From positions 94,809,358-94,873,357 of the forward strand of contig NC_088782.1 in assembly GCF_958450345.1 (NCBI RefSeq): a DNA stretch of 64,000 nt. The letters run 5' to 3'. The stretch comes from Calliphora vicina. Lineage: Eukaryota > Arthropoda > Insecta > Diptera > Calliphoridae. The notes below the pieces were generated by a model. That model was not told the DNA's origin and searched no databases. It saw only the letters and a program-made list of their open reading frames with translations. Within the stretch, counting starts at the first letter, position 1, and each line of letters begins with the position of its first letter. Below, piece after piece: positions 33,110 to 45,631 of this stretch. The position numbers were made by a program, and so were the translations under genes.

Positions 33110-33770
33110 TAGGATTGCCGAATTGCACAGCGATTTCGCCTGAGAAATAACGTGGAAAGAACAAAAGTGGTTAAAATTTATCCAAGACAGATGGCAGTAG
33201 ATGTTGCTAGTTACGCAAATTAACCCCTAGGAGTCCCTATTGGCTTTAACACTGCTGGACGCCGATTAACTGAATTAAATGTGTTCGTCAGACTCGCCAA
33301 GAAACCATTCATAAGTAAAGTCAATAATAAGAGCATTATTTGGTCAAAGGAGCATTATTTGGCTCAGATGGAAAAATAAATACGCAGGCCAAAAAAATTT
33401 CCAACAGTCAAACATGGCGGCGGATCAATAGTGGTGTGGGATAAGAATAATATCCCTATAAAATTGAACGTAGCTCATTTATATTTTAATTATGAGCATT
33501 TTCCCGTGACGGTGTTTGTCCTATAACAAAAATTTAAGGAAATATGAATGCAATTGAATACTGTGAGATACTGGAACAACAACACACATGTTCGTGCAAG
33601 AATGGCTCCTGGTGGTATATTTAAACACGAGAATGACCCTAAGCTCACTCACTAGTCGCTTAGCAAGCAACTGTTTAAGCAACAATAAGTTTTTGAGTGC
33701 CCCTCACAATCCCCCTATCTCATCACAATAGAAAATCTATGCTAGCTTGTAGATCGGGAAGTAAACAATC
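33110..33770 (+). pseudogene. Tc1-like transposase pseudogene
   Basis: A decayed Tc1-family transposase: AKKPFISKVNNK, KEHYL, LFGSDGKI, TVKHGGGSIVVW, RARMAPGGIFKHENDPKLT (family form HDNDPKHT, so the catalytic Asp region is altered), then CPSQSPYLITIENL (family form SPDLNPIENLW, with Asp and Asn-Pro lost). Frameshifts and stops are frequent. The N-terminal DNA-binding part is barely readable and terminal repeats were not found. Confidence 0.85.
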
Positions 33771-35425
33771 CCTCAAATTTAACCCATCATGCATTTATGA
33801 TTTTTACTCTAATTTTTCTATAAAGTAGCAAATGTTTAGTTGATTTTTATTTATTATATATACTTTAGCTTTAGTTTGATTTAGAATTTCTTTAGCTGAA
33901 ACTTTTCGTACTCCATTTGATTTTTCTGAATTAGAATCTGAATTAGTATCAAGCTTATATTCGTCTAAAATTAAGTGGAACTGGAATGTAGACAATTGGC
34001 AACAATATGCATTAAAGGGTTAAAACAATATTAAAAACAGATTCTATGCCTTCAAGACTAAATGCGGTAATAAATAAATGGTTTTCTTTTTGTAACTCAT
34101 GCTCTATAGATGCATTCTCTAGATCTAGATAGTTTAGAACTGTTACAAAATCAATTTGACAAATTTAACAATGAATTTTAAACATGTTATGAATTTGTAT
34201 GCAATTTAGAGATTAGTAATTAATATTTAAAACTGAACAATTCCGTTAGGGTTTGTTGCGTGACCAACCCAGTGGCTATAGGTGCCCTTAGACAATTGTA
34301 TGTCAGAGTATTTCATATTATGTGTAAAAACTACAACCTTTTATTGCGAGTTCTTGGATATTTAGAGCTTTTGCGTGAATATTTATCTTAAATTATCTGA
34401 AATCACTAATGAATAGATTCCTTTAAAATTGTTGCCCTTTCTTGGTTGTATATTCGTGCTACATACCCAGTATAACTATGTAGTGACTTGAGTAGTTGGC
34501 TGGATGGATGTATCTATGAAATAATGTATGTATGTAGTCGTATATACGAGTATGCTTAAATTTAACACCAACTTATTTCAAAAACCGGCTTTAGATTGTT
34601 TTGATTTAGAGTCTTATTTTTTTGTGGTTGTTTGTTTATTTTTTTAGTTGTTGTTTTTTTTTAACCACAATCTTTGCCACAAAGTTGTAAACAATTTTTT
34701 TCTTATAGTTTTTCTATATTAGGCTTGTGAAAAGATAAAGTTAAACGTGAAAACAACAAACTTATTTTTTTAAAATTGGGGTTACCTTTTTTCTTTAAAG
34801 CTAATTCTATTTCAAATTGTTCAATTGGATAGTTGAAATAAACTCTAGGCACCAAGATTAGTTAAATTTTAATAAATCATGTCTTATTTTCAGTTGAAAC
34901 CATAGCTGCCTCATATAAAAAATACATCAATTTTATATGAGAAAAACAACCAACTGGCCACCTTATTTTCTAATAAAACCTAGAATTAATAAAATGAAAA
35001 CAATTTAAGTGCAACTACAACAAAACTAGCAATAACAACAAATAGTGCAACATTGAATGCGCAATAAAGCAGCCCAGCATTTCAACTATAAATAACAAAT
35101 TCTATGTTTGGTTCAAGATAAACCACTACAAACTACGACCATTAGAATTAAATTTGCAATTGAAGTTCTCTACTCGTTGTTTACGCTTAAATCGCATGTT
35201 TAAATGGATACTGACTTCAAACAGAGAAAGCTACCATATTCTTTTGACCCATGATTGCCATAAACTAATTCTAATGATTTCTAATAATGATCAGTTTTAA
35301 ACCAGATTTTGGATGGGTTTTTGTGTATTTTCTTGAAGCATTTGATTTTGGAAACAATGTAATCTGACATAAAAATCCATTTTAATGAATAAAAGCATTG
35401 TACAAGACTTTCCATGTGTAATATG
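33771..35425. other. No recognised gene
   Basis: AT-rich intergenic or intronic DNA without supported features. Confidence 0.4.
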
Positions 35426-35433
35426 GAGAGAAG

Positions 35434-35937
35434 CAAGGCTGGCTAAGATGCCGTTACCGCAATAAGTGCAATTACCATTACCGATATAATCGTAAATACC
35501 GTTATCGATATTTTATAAATATTTTGATATTATAAAAATACAAAATATTTGATTTTAATAACTGAGTTTATTTAAATCTACTAAATTTAAAATGTAAAAT
35601 AGGTATTAACAATTTTCGATTTGTGTAAAGCTACGTATACACGGTTGTCAATATTGCCAGAAAATGTTCAATAAATGGTTAACACCCATATGTTTCAACA
35701 TAAGTTCTCATGGTTGTGTTAACCATTTTCTGAGCATGTTCCTGACAATCTGACAACCGTGTATACGTAGCTTAAATCTTATAAACATATTAATTCAGAA
35801 ATGACAGCAAATACCGTTACCGCTAAACGACCGTTACTGAAATAATAAAAAAAAATAAAAATACCGTTACCGCTAAATCACCGTTACTGAAATTAGCGTA
35901 ACCTTTTGCTTTTACCGTTTTGAATCGGTAGCCAACG
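35434..35937. mobile_element. hAT-type MITE with CCGTTACCG arrays (504 bp)
   Basis: The 8-bp duplication GAGAGAAG lies at 35426-35433 and 35938-35945. The ends CAAGGCTGGCTA and (inverse) CGTTGGCTA are imperfect inverted repeats. CCGTTACCG, ACCGTTA and CGTTACTG motifs crowd both ends (35452-35510 and 35811-35925). It is interrupted by a Harbinger-type MITE. Confidence 0.85.
35629..35772. mobile_element. Harbinger-type MITE nested in the hAT MITE (144 bp)
   Basis: The ends are AGCTACGTATACACGGTTGT and its exact inverse. The target duplication is TAA (35626-35628 and 35773-35775). Confidence 0.9.
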
Positions 35938-36057
35938 GAGAGAAGTATTGATGTAAAATGTACCAAATATATTAAAAATAGATTATTTGAAACAAATTTA
36001 AAATTTTATGTTGAGAACATTTTCAAAATTATGAATGTCTTTTTTAAAATAAATTAA

Positions 36058-36215
36058 TATTTACTGAAATAATAAAAAAATAAAAATACCGTTACCGCTA
36101 AATCGCCCTTACTGAAATTAGCGTTACCTTTTACCCTTTTGAATCGGTAGCCAAACTTGGTGAAAAAATTTGTTGTGAATGTAACAAATATATTACAAAA
36201 TAGTAGGACCTCCCG
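36058..36215. repeat. Duplicated right part of the CCGTTACCG MITE and its flank
   Basis: TTACTGAAATAATAAAAAAA through GAATCGGTAGCCAA repeats 35831-35935. The following TGTAAC/ACAAATATATTA.AAAATAG matches the flank at 35955-35985. About 230 bp was duplicated in tandem and then diverged. Confidence 0.75.
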
Positions 36216-37206
36216 TCACATCGAAATTTAATTTTTTTGTGTCAAAAAAAACAAACAATTTTTTATGTGGAGAACCTTTTCAAAAGTGTACTTTTAATTA
36301 TGTAGTCTAAAGAGGGTATAATTATGCTTCGTAAATCTATAAAATCTGACGTCAGGCTCATTAAATACAAGTATGGAATGTGCGATTAATCTAGTTTTTA
36401 TAATATTTAATATAATTTTTATAATATTTGGGTTGAAATCTTCAGCAACATTTTTTAATTTTTTTACGACGTAAATGGGTTCTAAAAAACTTTGTACTTA
36501 ATAAAACGTACAACACTAGTATAAAACGAAAAAAAAAATTATTTAATTTCAATGTGTAATTTTTTTTATATATTAGATCTGGATTAAAAACATTCATTTC
36601 AAATATTATCGTTAAAAAAACGTATAAAAACATACTTTTTAATTTTGTTTTTAACAAAACGTACTTTTTTTATTATTTAACAAAAGGTTCTTTTGCCGAT
36701 ATTAAAATGGTTTTATATCAAACATCCTTAACATTTAATGTGGTGACTTATGGCAGTTAGATGTATTTATTGATAAGTAAGAAACTTGTTACCATTTCCA
36801 GCGTCATGCTGTTTTTTAAGGGGCGAAATAAATAAAACTCATTTTCCCAAAAATTTGAAATGTGCGGAAAAGTTCCTTTTGTTCTGCGGCTTCTCATTGA
36901 TTTGACATCTTCGATATTAATAAAATTTACCACACATACTACGGTTCCAAAGTGTTCCTCAAATCAATGAAACCCATTCCATTTCAAAAATATCGCGATT
37001 TTAAAATTGAAAAATTTGTTAAAATTTTCTAAAATTATATACACATAATTGAACACAACATTGAAACTCAAAGTCCAACAAAATTTTTGATTCCATTTTA
37101 AATACTAAGAAAAAACGTACTTTTAATAATGTTTTTATTTATAACTCCTGAACTAATCGAGTCTTCATCGAAATTATTTTGCACGAATATAGTAGAGAGT
37201 TTAGGT
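36216..37206. other. No recognised gene
   Basis: AT-rich. No supported features. Confidence 0.4.
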
Positions 37207-37214
37207 GTCCTCAT

Positions 37215-38417
37215 TAGGGTGGCCCTTACTAAACGAAAGTTGGATTTTGGCCATTCTCACCCCCAGTTTGGTGAACATTATTAAAAAAATCATCCTGAAA
37301 AAATTTTAGGTAAATCGGTTGGGGTTAAGACGTACCGCAAGCCCTCTGAAGTTTTGAGATGCATTTATAAGGGAAAAAAATGAATTTTTTTCAGTTTTTG
37401 TAAAAATTTTGCGATTAAAAACTTACTTTTGCAATTTAATATAAAATAATTGAAATGTGTAATTGTCGTTCTAATGAGACATAAAAAACAGAAATTGGTC
37501 AATAAATGTTAAAGTTATTAAAAAATCGCCAGGCCATTAACGTGTCTCAGGCAACTAGAACAAGAAATGTAGGAAAAAAATTAACATATTTTGATAAATA
37601 TTAAAATAAAAGCTCATATTTAATTAAAATATATCCATATTTACTTGTATATGAGTTTTTGTCTTCGTAGGATACCGTTAACCTATTCGCAGGTATGACC
37701 AAAGAAATAAATTTTTTTAAAGGCAGTTTCAAAACTCCATTTTCAATTTTTTACAAATTTTATTAAACAAATTTCAGAATTTTTTGATCATCTCATTGGG
37801 ATTTATTGAGAATATAATAGGGAATAAAAATATGAAAAAATTATGAATATATCTCTTATAGTTTTTTCGTTCCTGCGATTTAAATTTTGAAATTTTCGTG
37901 AAAAACTAATTTTTTGGCCATATTTTGGCGAATGAGCTCAATTTCCTTACTGTTATTAATTTAAAGTAAAATCTGTTCAGAATATTATAGTCCACGTGAT
38001 TCTAAATATAGTCTGAAAGTGTTCCTAAAATCGGAGAACGTTAACCCTTAAATCGTGAAGGTCAAATGTAAAATTTTTCAATATTTTGAATTTCTAATGG
38101 AAATATAGCGAAATGTTGTATATTTTTGAGCCGATTTTGATGAAACTTAACAAAAATATAGCACAAAGCCTAGTATTTACAATAACAGCACAAAAATGAA
38201 AATTCACCCTTAAGAGCACTTGGGTTAAAACGACCCCAGACTTTTAAAATCATATTTTTTTTTATTGTTTTAGAAGTTTGGGGTCATTTAACCCCAAGTG
38301 CTATATATGGTTAATTTTAATTTTTAATTTTTTCAGGATGACTTTTTTACTAATGTTCACCAAACTGGGGGGTGAGAATTGCCAAAATCTAACTTTCGTT
38401 TATTAAGGGCCACCCTA
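37215..38417. mobile_element. hAT-type element with ~115-bp terminal inverted repeats (1203 bp)
   Basis: The ends TAGGGTGGCCCTTA and TAAGGGCCACCCTA continue as long arms (AACGAAAGTT, CCCCCAGTTTGGTGAACATT). The perfect 8-bp duplication is GTCCTCAT (37207-37214 and 38418-38425). The interior shares the CATTAACGTGTCTCAGG core with other elements here. No transposase is encoded. Confidence 0.93.
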
Positions 38418-38942
38418 GTCCTCATACCATGTTCTTTATTAATTTTTAACATTGAAATATATACTCCGAAAATTTACCTTTAACCTTTTGGAAATAAACA
38501 ATTTTATTTACACCATTTTAAGGACAATATCTTTGGCTTTAAAATGGAGTCAGAAATTAAGCTGGTCTTTGAGTAGTTTCAAAGTTATGGGCAATTATGT
38601 GTGTATAAAATTATTGGATATATTATGTCTGTGGTAAATTTTATTAAAATCGGAGACGGTAAATCCGACTGCTGTCCGCTTTTTCATGGATCCTCCCTAA
38701 TAAAATAAACAAATAAAGAAAAACAAAAGTAACACAAATTTCAAACTATTTATTTTAATTACATTAAGTGACCTTATGCAAACGCTTAAATGCCTCGAAG
38801 ACTGTGAAATCTGTGCATTTTTATACTCTCGTAAATGAACTGTCAAAAAGCGTATGGAAATTCGTTTGCACAACTCTGATAAGTTTGCGCGACAATATAG
38901 ACTCGCAAACTTCGGTTTATTGTGCATTTGATGAATCAGCTC

Positions 38943-39402
38943 TAGAGTTTTTCACGGGAATTCCCGGGACGAGAAATCTCGGGAATTCCGCTATATTTTC
39001 AATCCCGAAATACCGAAAAATTGTGCCAGAATTCCCGGGAATTATTTTCCTATGTTTTGTTTGATGTTTTTTGAACTTGACTTCCTCTAAAAAATGCTTA
39101 AAGCACCAAAACAAATGCAAATTCATACAATAAAAAAGATTTAACAAATAACATGTTCAGTATTAAAATTATTCCAAAAACTCGTGAATGCTAAGGGCTG
39201 GCACAGAATTCTATTCCTATCGAAAATGGAATTATTTTAGTATTTAGCTTTTTCACAAAGAGTAAAAAAATTTGTTAGATTTTTAACGAAGTCTACATTC
39301 TTAAAATCGAATTATTTTTTTCTATACGGGAATTCCCGTTATCCCGGGAAATTTCAAAATTAATCCCGGGAAATGAAAAAGTGCGGGAAAAGAAAAACTC
39401 TA
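38943..39402. mobile_element. MITE with CCCGGGAATTCCCG arrays (460 bp)
   Basis: Perfect 11-bp ends TAGAGTTTTTC / GAAAAACTCTA. Both subterminal zones are filled with CGGGAATTCCCGGGA-type palindromes (38953-39045 and 39329-39390). The 8-bp flanks do not match. The layout equals the confirmed hAT MITEs here. Confidence 0.75.
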
Positions 39403-39559
39403 ACATTTAACATTTTATCAGAAGTATAACATATATTTTTAAAATGTTTTTCGAACTTAGTTAGGAGTTCCGCCACATCTCTAAAACTAAACATATTTAT
39501 TTAAATGTATTTTTAGATATTTTTATGTACTGTCTAAATGTAAAATTTCTTGACATTCG

Positions 39560-40030
39560 GATAATAGGTTAGGTTAGGTTCCAAGGGCTGCTGCTCCTCA
39601 AGCAGCTCACTTGGGTCCATTCAAATCTGATCCAATTGTGATACCCAGGGGGTAGACATCAGGGTATTTACAATACTTCCTTTGCCTCCAAATTAAACCA
39701 ACCAGATTCCCGGATGAAGGAGTAGATTCGTCTAAGACTCAACCTTGATAGCTTGTCCAAGCATGATAGGAATGGAGATCCGAGGATGCGTTCCCTCAGG
39801 TTTGTAAGAGCCGGACAAAGATGATACACAGTCTTTTCCTCTTCTTCATTATGGCAGCTTCTACAGTAATCATTGTACCGTAGGCCTAATCTTCTAGCAT
39901 GTGTCCTGATTAAACAGTGTCCTGTAATAAAGGAGACAATTAGCCTTATTTGCTCACGACGGTATCCTACAATTAGATTCGTCCAGTTGGCATCATATAC
40001 GGGCCAAGTCGACCTCGCTTCGGATAATAC
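39560..40030 (-). pseudogene. LINE ORF2 C-terminal fragment
   Basis: The minus strand encodes TGHCLIRTHARRLGLRYNDY, CRSCHNEEEEKTVYHLCPAL, then LGSPFLSCLDKLSRLSL and FIRESGWF. This is the cysteine/histidine zone after the RNase H domain of Jockey-like LINEs. The rest of the element is missing. Confidence 0.85.
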
Positions 40031-41591
40031 GAGTAAATGAATTGTTGGTGATTTTTTTTTTTATATTTTGTAGGCCTTAATTCGACGAACTAGCTCCCAT
40101 TTTAACTACTAACTCAGAAATACCGCAGCTCTGATGCAAAAAACATCTCCAATCCTAAAATAAAAAGTATGTTAACCACTGTGCATTAACTTGTCTCTCT
40201 AGTTGCCTTTCATGTTAAAGTCCATAAAGTCTTAGAACTAAAACCGGCTTCTAAACCCAAGGAACCCCTTACATGACTAGTTTTATATTCATTAAATTCC
40301 TCGACTTTCACAATTGTTTAAAAACTATTGCAATTAGGTTCAAATACATATTAATGACTCATCATGACGTTTATAACAATCTAGAATTAACATCATTTCT
40401 TATTAAATAGTTATAGAAAATCTGTTTAAAAAGATGTTTGTTATCTAGCAATGACTTTCAAATGACTTTCATTAATCATGTTAGCAACAATGTTCAGAAA
40501 ATTATAACAAAAAACCTAAAATGAAACTGTGTGTAAACTGAAAAGGTACATTAATGTGGGGTATGTAAGTGAGCCAGCAAGTGGTCACATACTGGAAACA
40601 GATTTAGGCTTTTAAAAACTTCCGCTTTTATGGTTATTTTATTTTATTTTATTTTATTTTACTTTATTCTATTTTATTTTGTTTAGCTTGATACATTTAA
40701 AGAAAAATTATGCTAATTATGCAACTAACCTTTTGTTATTTTCTTTTGTCGTTTTTATTTGCTTGGGTTGTTGTTGAGGTACTTTTTTCTCTCATTAGGC
40801 GTATTCTCGACATTTTAACAAACTAATTGATATTTATTTCTGGTGGTGGTCTCATTAGTGAATATTGTCTCCTTCTTAGCTTTTTCTTTATTTTCGTTAG
40901 ATTTTTTTGTTGAAGTTTTAGTATAAAAACAACAAATGGTGGCAATGATGACAAGTAATGAAAATTAAGCTATGTAATTGTGATTATACAACAATTGGGA
41001 GGTGTTGGTCAAAAGACGTATTTATCCGATATGTGGGAATTTATTATCTAGATAAAAATATGTATGTAGGGGGAGATTGGTTCGTGATATTTGCAAGACC
41101 CAAAATAATATAAACAAACTCAACATTTTGTTTAAGAAGCATCTTAGAAGCCACGAACGTACGTTCGTACGCTTTTGATGTCCAAAAAACTTTTCCTAGC
41201 TTTTTTTTTGCGATATGATAGCATTTGGTAGCTCCTTGTTCAGTGCAAAAGATGGATTTCATCGAGTTTAAGTTTTCACAATGATAGTTATAAACATGTG
41301 GTAACGAACGTAAGCAAAATAGTAGTCAATTGACAGTAATGATATGTAAAAATCTGCGAAATGGAATGGAATATTTAAAAGCGATTAATCTATTTTAAAA
41401 GTGTATTAATGTAGGTCTCTATCCGGTATTTGCACAATAAAATATATGTATTGGGTTTTGTTTAATTAACTTAAGTACCGGTCGCGAACGTGCGGGTTGC
41501 GAACGTACGATTTTTCCATATGTTTTTTTTTATTATTATCACCATGAATTTTCCAATAAATATCTTCAAATATCCCTAACAAACAAATAAG
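40031..41591. other. No gene; (ATTTT)n and a CGAACGT motif cluster
   Basis: An (ATTTT)n run lies at about 40636-40680. Between 41150 and 41510, CGAACGT-type motifs occur about six times, including the 16-bp palindrome ACGAACGTACGTTCGT (41153-41168). Otherwise AT-rich. Confidence 0.5.
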
Positions 41592-41885
41592 AAAATATCG
41601 TCGGTCAATACCCTACACTAGTAACATTTTTCTTTTAATGATCTCTCCCTACATAGGGTCTGTGTTATATTGTGAGCCGATCGGTACTAAATTTGGTAGT
41701 ATGAGATTAGCTTATTATCTTCAATATAATTAAAGAAAATAGCAAAATATTTTTTTAAAATATCATTTGGTCCATCAGACTGTTTATGCTTGACCGATTT
41801 TGCTTATTTGTGACGAGGTTTGTGTAGATACCAATGTATTTAAGATATTTATGATAGTTTAACACCAATTGAGAGAGTTGTATGG
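41592..41885 (+). repeat. Helitron-like family B fragment, diverged
   Basis: It has TCGGTCAATACCCTACACTA, GAGCCGATCGGTACTAAATTTGG and GTATGGGGCTTAGG in the order of family B. Much shorter than the copy at 56517-57417. Confidence 0.5.
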
Positions 41886-42095
41886 GGCTTAGGTTAGGTA
41901 AGGTTGAATTGACAGCCGCCTGAAGCATAGCTCACTTGGATCAAAGTTTATGTCCCGTTATGATAACTTGTTCCCCTCGTACTGTTTCTTGTCCGTCATC
42001 AATCTTCAGCTAGCCTTAATGAAGGAGTGAATTTTTCATAGATCGCATCTTAAATGACATGTTTTGTCGATGAATGTTTGTTGCTCAAAAATTCT
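41886..42095 (-). repeat. Possible LINE 3' fragment
   Basis: CCGCCTGAAGCATAGCTCAC resembles 26560-26595 and the region near 39590. No protein motif was read with confidence. Confidence 0.4.
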
Positions 42096-42102
42096 AATAT
42101 TT

Positions 42103-42324
42103 GTCACACATGACAAATATTTGACGAAAAAGACGTAACCACTAAATAAAATACATTTGAATTCTTTTATTTATTTCAAACAAAACAAAAAATTTAATTT
42201 TATTTTATTTGATGCTGTTTGATCTTACAAAACACTTGTAAGAGTAAACACGTCAAACAAATTTGTGCTTAAAAAAAGTGGTTACGGTTTTTTGGGCAAA
42301 TATTTGCCATGTGTGGCCCTACCT
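42103..42324. mobile_element. Harbinger-type MITE, copy 2 (left-truncated)
   Basis: Nearly identical to 29280-29530 from TCACACATGACAAATATTTG onward, ending GTGTGGCCCTACCT. The first ~9 bases of the left end are missing. Confidence 0.85.
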
Positions 42325-43015
42325 TAAGTGTCAGGTTACAAAATTGGGTTCCCTTTCGCATGTAGCATAGCATCTGAAAGAAGTATGTTTGTCATAAAAT
42401 CTATAAATCTAAATTTTTTTAAAACTCGGAATTTATGTCACAAAACCATATTTGAATTTGGCCTATTTCCAAAAAACCCTATTTTCTTAAAAAAGGTTAA
42501 ATTTCTGAGTACATAATCAATGAGTAACTGAACAAAAGAGGTTGATTTTATTAAAATTATTATTTCCTATAATTTTGTTTATTATTTCCTACGTACTTTT
42601 TATTACATAAACAAATCCACCATAGAAAGACTTATAAATAGAACTGGTACTAAGAATGTAATATGTAGGTTTATATTTGAACTGCCCCATTCATGTCTTA
42701 ATTGTATGCGTGAGTATATTTAATTTAGTGGTTTAATTTTAAATATGTTTATAAAGTATTTTACATTTCAAATTCGTTAGAATTAGAAACTGTCAGTCAT
42801 CATACACAGACATTATAAAAAAAAAACTTTTAAGAGTTAATGACGAACTAACTGACAGGTTGACAGGCCAAAAAAATAAAAGAAATGAACAGAATTACGA
42901 GTTAAATGAAAATATATGCAAATTGTTTTTATGGGTCCATGGTGTTGACCAACCGAACCCCAAAAATCATCAACACAATCATATCATACATTTAAAATAA
43001 AATCAAGTGTTTTTT
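42325..43015. other. No recognised gene
   Basis: AT-rich. No supported features. Confidence 0.4.
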
Positions 43016-43290
43016 ATACCCACCACCAAAAAGTTGTGGGGTATATTTAGTTAGTTATTCCGTTTGTAACATATTGAAATATTGGTCGTATAACTAAAAA
43101 GTATATATATTATGGCTCCTTATAAAAATTCTAAGAGGATCTAGCTATGTATGTCCGTCAATTTGTCTGTTGTTGGCATGTTAGGGCCTCGACTTAACAA
43201 TATGAGGCTTCCTGACACTAAGATGAAACGAAAAAGTTTCATCTTGTATATATCATATGTGGGGTACGGTTCTTCCCGAAAGGTGACACT
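43016..43290 (+). repeat. Helitron-like family C fragment with perfect hairpin
   Basis: It starts TATACCCACCACCAAAAAGT, with ATTCCGTTTGTAACATATTG and TATGTATGTCCGTCAATTTG. It contains AAGATGAAAC-GAAAAA-GTTTCATCTT (about 43221-43246), a perfect 10-bp-stem hairpin. Related to the repeat at 58556-59263. Confidence 0.5.
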
Positions 43291-44195
43291 ATATCGATAA
43301 GAAAGCGATATCATATTCGATGATCTTCAACTTCTAGATGATCCGTGAGGGAGTCTTTTTTGATAGAAATTGTTTGTAGAGGTTGTACAGTGTTAAAATG
43401 AAGGTGATATTTCTCTTGTTGTTGTTTTTGTAATTTAATGGATGGATACATATTTAAATTTTAATTGTATGAAGTTTATTTATTAAACTTTTGTTTTGTT
43501 TGTGTGTTTGCTGTGTCTGAATGTGTCAGTTGTATTCTTGGCCATTTCATTTAATTGGTTCCGTTATAATTCACTGATTTATAAAATATTCCACTTCTGG
43601 AGAGTGTTGTAAGTAATACTTTTTTTATATTGTAAAAATTTTAGGTTTAGGGTTTGAAATATACATACATATGTACATATAACATAATTAACATCCGGTT
43701 TTTGTTCCAACATAATTTCAATTTTTCTTAAATTTGTATTTATTTTCAAAATTTGTTTGTTTTTAGTGTGAAAACGTGAAAATGTGTGTTAATTTTCCGT
43801 AATTGTTCGTGTGTGTTTCTATGTATATTTATGTATGTATGAGTGCGGGTATTTAGAGTAATTTGTTAATGAATTATGTATTTTAATTAACCAATTAGTG
43901 ATTTGGAGTCTACATATAGTGCATGCTTTGAGATTTTTTCATATTTTTAAATGAGTACAAAATTTTTATATTTTTGTCCTAAATTTAAAAATATTTTATC
44001 TTTGACCACTTTGTTGAAAGGGTTAACGTTTCCCGGATTTCAGTAAAATCGTTAGTATATGAGGAAAGTCAATAATGTTGGTGAATTTGACAAAAATATT
44101 TTTGACATTTGTTGTAGCTGTATACCCTGAAACATAAGCATTCTAAAACTGGGTTAATAATCGCAAAAAGTGGTAATAAATGTGAATCTTCTAAA
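43291..44195. other. No recognised gene
   Basis: AT-rich. No supported features. Confidence 0.4.
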
Positions 44196-44960
44196 CTACT
44201 GCACAGTGGGGCAGAATCGACATTTTTTGGAAATAAATCTGGCATTTCTATACGGCTGGTCCGATCGGCATAAAATTTGACGTCACCGTAGCCATATAGT
44301 GTCCACATTTCCTTCGGGGCTGGGAAAATACTTTGGCGATAAATAGGGAACACATCAAGGTTTCTAAAGCTGCTTTCCGTTTTCTGATCCCAGCTTTGGG
44401 ACTTTAGAACATGTGGCCCAAAGTAGAAATTTTGATAAAAATAGGTTAAATTCCGAAGGACGTAGGGGCGACACATTAAAAAAATGGGACATTTTTTTAT
44501 ACCAAAATGTTCTCCGTAAAGATACCTTACAGAAAAACATAAAATTGTTGTATGTTCTTAAAGAAAGTTTTTTTTTTAATAAAAAAAGAGTTACGTCACC
44601 TTTTCGCCCAAAAAACAGCAAAAATCTACTATTTTTTTAATATTTAAATTGAAAATCGTTTATTTTTGGATCCATAATAGATATTGACTTGAAATCGGTT
44701 GTATATTATTGGCAATTTAGTTATCTAACTAACCTAAAATTACGCCCTATATTTTTTAAATAGCGGGCCAAGGTATGGCCAAATTTTAAATTTTCAATTT
44801 TTAAATGACTATAACTCGAAAATTAGAACAGAGCGCTTTCCAAAAATATAAAAATTGAAATCGGATGGGAAACAAAAAAATGGCACGTGTTTAAAAATTT
44901 TACATGTCGAAGGTACTCTACATTGAGCCCCCATAGCGCCGCCCCTGGAGCATTTGTAGG
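44196..44960. repeat. Unclassified repeat starting CACAGTGGGGC
   Basis: It begins near CTGCACAGTGGGGCAGAATC and contains GGCTGGTCCGATCGGCATAA and ACTATAACTCGAAAATTAGA. It looks like transposon-derived DNA, but the far end was not found. A 135-codon minus-strand frame across it shows no known domain. Confidence 0.4.
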
Positions 44961-45151
44961 ATCCAGTAAAACATTTTACAGCTTGTAACTTGTAAAAATA
45001 TGTATAAAATATTATATTTGGACATTTTTAAATTTCAGAATACTTAACACGTAAACATTTTTTGGCAATATCTCAATCCGCCTAGTGAAACATAATCAAG
45101 TTAAAAATATGAAGAACAATTTTTTTTTTGACAAATTAAAAATATAGTTTT

Positions 45152-45369
45152 TATACCCTTCACCTTCGTATATTACGTATATATAGTAAGTTGGACCTAC
45201 AATGGGTCAGAATCGGAAAAAAAATTTAAATTAAAAAAAACAATCGAAACATTTTTTTCCAAACAACTTTGAAAAAAAAAAGAATTTCTTTACCTAAAAC
45301 TATTTAAAATTTCTATTTTGAAGTATAATTTGGTGAAGGGTATATAAGATTATAACTCTCATACTTGTT
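45152..45369 (+). repeat. Helitron-like family A, internally deleted
   Basis: Start TATACCCTTCACCTTCGTA, middle AGTTGGACCTACAATGGGTC and end GTATAATTTGGTGAAGGGTA...CATACTTGTTT are present. The (GTCT)n zone and 3' hairpin have been lost. Confidence 0.65.
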
Positions 45370-45631
45370 TTATATGATTTTTGAAATATTTTCACGTAAA
45401 ATCGAAGCATTAATAGTTAAAAAAAGCATTCGGATTAAGTTTTTCAAAAATTAATATTTCGCGGATTTTGGAAAATGTATTGTGACAATTAATTATGGGC
45501 TATACAAATTTTCAAAGTCTAGTGACTCTAGAAACTGTGCGTACAGATATCAAATTAATGAAAAAACTCTTAAAAGTTTCAAGAATCAAATTCCAATTTC
45601 GAACGAACCAGTTTTTTGGTTGGTCTATGTA

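Noticed and set aside
44069..44640. Overlapping 135-, 85- and 75-codon frames
   Set aside because: They lie across an unclassified repeat, on both strands, with no domain.
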